From Nanobdellota archaeon (GTDB lineage: Archaea; Nanobdellota; Nanobdellia; Pacearchaeales; GW2011-AR1), in assembly GCA_018901625.1 (NCBI GenBank), contig JAHIEM010000071.1, forward strand, positions 1 to 18,382: a stretch of DNA of 18,382 nucleotides. Reading direction: 5' to 3'. Positions 14,613-18,382 of the stretch are shown here, piece by piece. Both the position numbers and the translations under genes were made by a program. Every line of letters starts with the position of its first letter. The stretch's first letter is position 1. A model generated the notes under the pieces. The model was not told the origin of the DNA and ran no database searches. It was given only the letters and a program-made list of their open reading frames with translations.

Positions 14613-15286
14613 TGTTTTATCTCCTCAACAACAGCAGAACCGTGAGTAACAGCATTTAACTTATCATAAAAACCCATCTGCATCCCAGCAGGCAGGTTTA
14701 TCACAACAGCCAAATCCCCATTATTCAGCCACTCTTCTTTCTCTTTATACTCAGTTATTAATCCATAAACCTTCCCAGTATGAACTGCAGGAACTTTAAT
14801 TGAAAGCTTCTTAGTCTCAATCCTTATCGGCAAAATTGGCCTTAATTTCTCAAGAATCTTTGATATTTGCTCCTCAACAGGGCGATTGTCAATATTCACT
14901 CCAGTCCTGTCTAAACTAGATTTTATCATGTCAGGAGTATAGGGCTTGTTTGTAACAGGATTCATAGCATTTCTCACAAGAAAGTCAACTATCTGCTTTA
15001 TTCTATTCTCTCTCTCAGCATCTCTATACTCTGCAGGAATATTAACCTCCCCATTCTTGATTATTCTCTCGGCTATTGCAGAGATTTCTGAAGTCCCAAA
15101 ATCAGCAATTAAATCTTTCTCAGCAACTCTCAGCCCCTTCTTCAAATCAGAGAATACGCAATCACTAATAATCACATTAGCCATAGACACCAGCTTGCCT
15201 TGTTTTACTTTTATAGCTCCATCAACATCAACAAGAATCTCATATCTCTTTCCCTTAATTGATAATTTTGCAGGCACTTGCGGCAT
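14609..15286 (-). CDS. Ribosome maturation protein SBDS (Sdo1)
   Basis: A 225-aa archaeal SBDS orthologue. The N-terminal FYSH domain (about 1-90) contains KGKRYEILVDVDGAI and the GTSE-type segment (ADFGTSEISAIAERII) near 63-78. The middle helical domain (about 95-160) has RENRIKQIVDFLVRNAMNP. The C-terminal ferredoxin-like domain starts near 163 with RPILPIRIETKKLSIKVP and ends TVVEEIKQ-like. In archaea and eukaryotes SBDS helps release the anti-association factor aIF6 from the large subunit. It lies between psmA and the exosome genes, the known superoperon position. Its start region (CGGCATTTTATAATTT, complement) is duplicated 55 bp upstream. Confidence 0.96.
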   Translation of the reverse strand: MPQVPAKLSIKGKRYEILVDVDGAIKVKQGKLVSMANVIISDCVFSDLKKGLRVAEKDLIADFGTSEISAIAERIIKNGEVNIPAEYRDAERENRIKQIVDFLVRNAMNPVTNKPYTPDMIKSSLDRTGVNIDNRPVEEQISKILEKLRPILPIRIETKKLSIKVPAVHTGKVYGLITEYKEKEEWLNNGDLAVVINLPAGMQMGFYDKLNAVTHGSAVVEEIKQ

Positions 15287-15351
15287 TTTATAATTTACTA
15301 ATGTTAATATTTAATCCTGAATTGTGAAATGACGTCGGCATTTTATAATTT
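15281..15351. repeat. 16-bp direct repeat of the SBDS start region
   Basis: CGGCATTTTATAATTT occurs at 15281-15296, where it covers the SBDS ATG, and again at 15336-15351, right after the psmA stop. The upstream copy opens a 17-codon frame ending at a TAA just before the SBDS ATG. Confidence 0.6.
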
Positions 15352-15352
15352 G

Positions 15353-16084
15353 CTATTTAATATACTTCTTCAGATGCTCTCCATTTAATCTAATTATCTT
15401 GCCCTCTTCAATCTTAATATACGCTGCATCAAACCTCTCCACACTAAAATTCTTCCCGAGAATCTCTTTAAAAATCTTTAGTGATAATTTTATTGCTTCT
15501 TCAATATCCATCTCTCTGTCAAGATTCATTCTCAACTCTTCCCTAATCTTTTCATCATTCTCCCCAATAGCCGCTGCCTTATACGACGCATAATTCCCAG
15601 TAACATCTGTAACAAATAATTTTGGTTTCTTGCCAGAATTCCCAGCAACCATTAAAGAAACACCAAAAGGTCTGGCGCCCCCATACTGTGTAAACTGCTG
15701 TTTTATGTTAGCTATATCCTTAACAATGCTTTCAACATCAACATCAGAATCATAGGTAACTCTATGCTGTTGCGAGACAACCTGGGCTCTCTCAATCAAT
15801 ATCCTGGCATCACTGGCAATCCCAGCAGAACTAACCAGTATGTGCTTGTCTATCTCACTTATTCTTCCAATAGGGTCTGCAATTACTAGTGGGTCTTTCA
15901 TCCGTTTATCAGCCACAATTACAACTCCGTCTTTGCAGACAATTCCAATAGAACTCGAGCCGAGTCTCACTGTTTTCTCTGCATATTCAACTTGAATCAA
16001 ATGCCCGTCTGGCGAGAAGATAGTCGCTGCTCTGTCATAACCCATTACCTGATTTTGCATCTCCATTGGCATGTCCATATTCAC
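15353..16084 (-). CDS. psmA: Proteasome subunit alpha
   Basis: The outer-ring subunit of the archaeal 20S proteasome, which gates substrate entry and docks PAN/Cdc48-type ATPases. The A-type signature is present (YDRAATIFSPDGHLIQVEYA, about residues 16-35), followed by VRLGSSSIGI and KRMKDPLV. There is no N-terminal catalytic Thr, as expected. Start: a GTG at 16084 lies 6 nt after a strong Shine-Dalgarno (GGAGG), giving 243 aa. ATG 16078 is a close alternative. A frame from ATG 16111 would add nine residues unlike family members and would place the Shine-Dalgarno inside the gene. The GTG and ATG sit in the 3' arm of a hairpin whose loop holds the Shine-Dalgarno. The C-terminal IKKY-like end reads HLKKYIK. 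Confidence 0.95.
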   Translation of the reverse strand: MNMDMPMEMQNQVMGYDRAATIFSPDGHLIQVEYAEKTVRLGSSSIGIVCKDGVVIVADKRMKDPLVIADPIGRISEIDKHILVSSAGIASDARILIERAQVVSQQHRVTYDSDVDVESIVKDIANIKQQFTQYGGARPFGVSLMVAGNSGKKPKLFVTDVTGNYASYKAAAIGENDEKIREELRMNLDREMDIEEAIKLSLKIFKEILGKNFSVERFDAAYIKIEEGKIIRLNGEHLKKYIK

Positions 16085-16107
16085 TCTTTGCCTCCGTGTG
16101 AATATGG
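16075..16107 (-). promoter_or_regulatory. Leader hairpin of psmA with Shine-Dalgarno in its loop
   Basis: In the mRNA, CCAUAUUCAC (16098-16107) pairs perfectly with GUGAAUAUGG (16075-16084). After one mismatch the stem extends by AUG/CAU. The 13-nt loop holds GGAGG, and the 3' arm holds the GTG (16084) and ATG (16078) start codons. This could control translation. Confidence 0.65.
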
Positions 16108-16112
16108 GCATT

Positions 16113-16130
16113 CAAAAATGTCTATTTTTG
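16113..16130 (-). other. Second hairpin in the psmA leader
   Basis: CAAAAAT/ATTTTTG, 7 bp around a 4-nt loop, 5 bp upstream of the Shine-Dalgarno hairpin. If transcription starts near 16130 (25 bp after a TATA-like TTTATC at about 16152-16157), this stem forms the mRNA 5' end. Confidence 0.4.
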
Positions 16131-16140
16131 TTATGTCCAT

Positions 16141-16157
16141 TTTATCTCCGAGATAAA
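16141..16157. promoter_or_regulatory. Palindrome upstream of psmA
   Basis: TTTATCTC-C-GAGATAAA, 8+1+8, overlaps the most likely psmA promoter element. It may be an operator for an unknown dimeric regulator. The rest of 16158-16299 shows nothing further except an AT-rich TATA-like ATTTATAAAG at 16261-16270. Confidence 0.4.
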
Positions 16158-16299
16158 TTCAATTTTACTCTCTTGCTATTATTCACATCCATTTTAAATT
16201 AAAAACAGGTATAATCCCTTAATTTCCTTTTCCTTTCCGACAAAACTGGATATCTCAGGCATTTATAAAGTTTTCTGTGCTTTCCTGGTTTTTAGGATG

Positions 16300-16327
16300 C
16301 TCATAGAAAGTTTTTTATACTCATAGA
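16300..16327 (+). promoter_or_regulatory. Promoter of the 189-aa gene with flanking direct repeat
   Basis: CTCATAGA is repeated at 16300-16307 and 16320-16327, framing TTTTTTATAC (16311-16320), a candidate TATA box. Transcription would start near 16341 and give a 37-nt leader before the ATG at 16378. Confidence 0.35.
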
Positions 16328-16377
16328 GATTTCACCCAGCAACCCTGGAGCCCAAAAGAGTTCTGATAATTTTTAAG

Positions 16378-16947
16378 ATGGCAGTGAAGATACAATTAAG
16401 AAATCTAGAAGCAGTATATGCTAGACTTGTAAATCCTTCTGGAGATACAGACACCTGGAAAACTAGAGATTCTGAGATTAGACAAAGAATAGACCTAGAC
16501 ATTGGACTGCGACCTGCAAATCTTCCCCTGCCAATGTATTCTGCAGGAGTAGTATTTAACAGAAGCGGGGATTTTTTCTCTGCAGTATTCCAGCTAGTCA
16601 CTTCTGACAGGAGTTTAGCAGATAATCTCCAGAATCAGATAGTCGCGCAACTCAAGGAGAGATTCATGCCTTCTGCTCAGGGAGGATATATCTTAAATGA
16701 CAAAGGATGTCCCATTTTTGCTATTAGTTACTATGATGATAGAAAATTAATCTCACTATTTATGGGAATTGGGGGAGCTTTAGAAAGGTGTTTTATCTTT
16801 GAAGACGAGCCAATATTATTCAAGGCATTTAAATCTCAAATTGAAGAAGCTCAAGCACACTCTAACTCTCTCCTTGGCATGCTATACCAAAATGCAAAAG
16901 AAGGCATAGTAATTCCAGATAAAACACTCTACCTCTCTCCAAGTTAG
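16378..16947 (+). CDS. Unknown protein inserted between pop5 and psmA
   Basis: A 189-aa soluble protein, the only plus-strand gene in the superoperon region. It has no signal peptide or membrane helix; features are an acidic Arg-rich start (TRDSEIRQRIDLDIGLRP) and a middle segment GDFFSAVFQLVTSDRSLADN with a beta/alpha look. It has two cysteines (GCPIF, RCFIF). No family was recognised and no catalytic motif stands out. It diverges from psmA and ends 2 bp from the pop5 stop, tail to tail. It breaks the pop5-psmA linkage usual in archaea, so it is probably an insertion, though the reading frame is clean and has a plausible promoter. Confidence 0.65.
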   Translation: MAVKIQLRNLEAVYARLVNPSGDTDTWKTRDSEIRQRIDLDIGLRPANLPLPMYSAGVVFNRSGDFFSAVFQLVTSDRSLADNLQNQIVAQLKERFMPSAQGGYILNDKGCPIFAISYYDDRKLISLFMGIGGALERCFIFEDEPILFKAFKSQIEEAQAHSNSLLGMLYQNAKEGIVIPDKTLYLSPS

Positions 16948-16949
16948 TG

Positions 16950-17207
16950 CTAATTGTTCTTAACACCCTTAATTGTTCCAGAAACTCTCTTAATCAAAAT
17001 ACCAGCAGAAACCAATGCTGCCCTGACTCTATCAATCTCTTCGCGGTTAACAGCTACAATCCCGGAACAAGGAAATGAAACTCCAGACTTAGCATATCCC
17101 AAAATTCCAATAAAATCAAGAATCGCTTTTTCAACCTCTTCTTTTCCAGCACTAACTAGCAAATACCTCTTATTCTCTCTCATGCTGGGTTTTAATTTCT
17201 TCTCCAT
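16950..17207 (-). CDS. rnp2: RNase P protein component 2 (Pop5)
   Basis: From the ATG at 17207 this is 85 aa, short for Pop5 (usually 100-130). The opening KLKPSMRENKRYLLV matches the family's (L)KPTLRxxKRYI start. ILGYAKSGV fits the core, and VNREEIDRVRAALVSAG then RVSGTIKG match the conserved C-terminal half. Pop5 pairs with Rpp30 to bind RNase P RNA and helps tRNA 5'-end removal. A Shine-Dalgarno (GGAG) about 8 nt before 17207 supports that start; a longer frame to 17246 would begin inside a hairpin. pop5 next to psmA/SBDS/exosome is a known archaeal arrangement; Rpp30 is not seen here. Confidence 0.85.
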   Translation of the reverse strand: MEKKLKPSMRENKRYLLVSAGKEEVEKAILDFIGILGYAKSGVSFPCSGIVAVNREEIDRVRAALVSAGILIKRVSGTIKGVKNN

Positions 17208-17225
17208 CTTAAAAATCTCCAGTAT

Positions 17226-17247
17226 CTTGAAATCGTGAGATTTCAAG
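17226..17247 (-). other. Perfect hairpin between the surface-protein gene and pop5
   Basis: CTTGAAATC/GATTTCAAG, 9 bp around a 4-nt loop, 4 bp after the upstream stop and just before the pop5 Shine-Dalgarno. It could mark a 3' end, an RNA processing site or a stabiliser. There is no long T run directly after it. Confidence 0.5.
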
Positions 17248-17250
17248 CAC

Positions 17251-18382
17251 CTACTTCCTTCTTGTTTTCGTGTTGTTAATCTTAAATTTAACAGTCATCT
17301 TTACTGATTTTCTGAAGTTCTTCAAAATAAAGTATCCTGCTATCAGTATTATTAATATAGCAGTAATATATAAACCTACATATGTCTGCCAGACAGGGGT
17401 TAGATTCTCATAATCTATATCCTTATCTCCTGCGCTTTCAACACTTATCTCTTCTTGTTCTGGCTCCCTAACATTTCCAATTGGGTCGTGGATTGTCTGG
17501 ATAGTAAGTTTGGCTTTTTTATTTAAAATCTCTTCTAGTTTTATATAAAGGTCATAGTAATCTGGGGAAGTAAGATTTAATTTTATACTTTGCCCGATTC
17601 CAAGGACAATTCTAATTACAGAACTTCTTAAAGTCAGATTAACAAAATTACTCCCAACATAATCTAAAGTCAGTGTATGTTCCTCAGCTCCCTCATCAAA
17701 AATACTGAACTTTAATTTATCATCTTTTCCAAGCTCTTTAGTATATCCCTGAATAGCATCACTCTCACTTACAGCATAGGTTGTTGCACTCAATATTGCT
17801 CCCCCGCCCCCGCTCCCAGAACTAGAATACGTCTGTGGCTGAGTGATTGTAAAGCTTCCCGAGCTTGAATTTTCTGAATTTCCAGCAATATCAGTGCAGT
17901 TAATGCTCCAAGAGTAACTTGAAGGAGAGAAACTCTGGGCAAAACTCTGCACTAAAGAAAAATTTGTAATAGAGTAATTTGTCAGGCTCACAGCATTATT
18001 AATAATCAGGCTGCACGAGGAAATATTAAAATTATCAGAAACATTATAATAAAATATCTTAGATGCTGAGCTGGAAGTTTCATCACTCGGATATGGCTCA
18101 ATAACTGTTAAATTCGGTTTAGTTGTATCATAGGTTATTGAGTAATTCCCAGCCAGGCTGGAATTAGAGTTATTATCATAGCTTAAACACGTCCATAAAT
18201 AATTTGCTTCTGAAGAAAAAGTGTAATTAAAAACACTCGAGTTTATTGTTCCAGATATGTTTCTAGTCTCATTATAAATCAGGCTAGAAGAATTCCACAA
18301 ATAAAATGTCAGATTTGCAAGAGAGTTTTCTATAGACTCTGCCTGGCACGAAAAATCAGTATAATTAATTCTAGTATGGCTG
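17251..18382 (-). CDS. Ig-like, sequon-rich surface protein, C-terminal part (5' end beyond window)
   Basis: The reading frame is open to the right edge, giving 376 residues of a protein truncated only by the window. The visible part holds Ig-like beta repeats with Tyr-x-Trp and Cys patterns (SYDNNSNSSLAGNYSITYDTT region; SWSINCTDIAGN), about twenty N-x-S/T sites, and a Ser/Gly linker (SSSGSGGGG). A further extracytoplasmic domain and an acidic stretch (EPEQEE) follow. One membrane helix (about residues 334-352, GLYITAILIILIAGYFIL) then precedes a basic cytoplasmic tail. It is a type I cell-surface protein, probably glycosylated and perhaps involved in contact with other cells or the envelope. 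A TTG near 18300 is not a credible start, since coding continues upstream. Confidence 0.8.
   Translation of the reverse strand, partial: SHTRINYTDFSCQAESIENSLANLTFYLWNSSSLIYNETRNISGTINSSVFNYTFSSEANYLWTCLSYDNNSNSSLAGNYSITYDTTKPNLTVIEPYPSDETSSSASKIFYYNVSDNFNISSCSLIINNAVSLTNYSITNFSLVQSFAQSFSPSSYSWSINCTDIAGNSENSSSGSFTITQPQTYSSSGSGGGGAILSATTYAVSESDAIQGYTKELGKDDKLKFSIFDEGAEEHTLTLDYVGSNFVNLTLRSSVIRIVLGIGQSIKLNLTSPDYYDLYIKLEEILNKKAKLTIQTIHDPIGNVREPEQEEISVESAGDKDIDYENLTPVWQTYVGLYITAILIILIAGYFILKNFRKSVKMTVKFKINNTKTRRK

Overview
This window most likely comes from an AT-rich archaeon of the DPANN type (Woesearchaeota/Pacearchaeota-like). The evidence is an archaeal 16S rRNA, a linked set of archaeal information genes (RNase P Pop5, proteasome alpha, SBDS, exosome Rrp4/Rrp41/Rrp42, RNA polymerase subunit K, enolase, ribosomal protein uS2), many TATA boxes about 25 bp upstream of start codons, and large Cys-rich or Ig-like surface proteins. 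The phylum is an inference. Nearly everything reads leftward (minus strand).

Layout. 1-1013: the 5' part of a 16S rRNA gene on the minus strand. At E. coli position ~955/956 it is interrupted by a group I intron that runs off the left edge; P1, P4 and P5 with a GAAA-capped P5 extension can be read directly. 1014-1490: rRNA promoter region with a cluster of hairpins. 1491-3401: a three-gene envelope operon (signal-peptide/anchored protein, small membrane protein, MFS transporter). 3459-5546: a large secreted Cys-rich protein with dockerin-like EF-hand loops. 5662-6237: a minimal nucleotidyltransferase. 6522-8975: rps2 and eno. 9105-11347: an accessory island with a TrmB-type regulator (minus) divergent from three plus-strand genes, the last a NYN-domain nuclease. 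A perfect palindrome lies between the two divergent TATA boxes. 11464-17207: the conserved information superoperon in transcription order pop5, psmA, SBDS, a 41-codon small ORF, rrp4, rrp41, rrp42, an unknown 119-aa gene, rpoK. An unrelated plus-strand gene sits between pop5 and psmA. 17251 to the right edge: the C-terminal part of a sequon-rich Ig-like surface protein.

How it fits together. The superoperon links RNA maturation and decay (Pop5, exosome), ribosome maturation (SBDS), protein turnover (PsmA) and transcription (RpoK). The rpoK-eno-rps2 linkage known in other archaea survives here but is split by the TrmB/NYN island. Lead genes of transcription units mostly look leaderless, with the TATA centre 25-26 bp before the ATG. 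Operon-internal genes use Shine-Dalgarno motifs or ATGA stop-start overlaps. psmA is an exception: its Shine-Dalgarno sits in the loop of a strong hairpin whose 3' arm holds the start codon.

Most worth a second look: the 16S group I intron, the psmA leader hairpin, the TrmB palindrome and its island, the recurrent CG-n-AGGTTTAAAAAC promoter motif, the unknown 119-aa and 41-aa genes in the exosome operon, and the hairpin cluster upstream of 16S.
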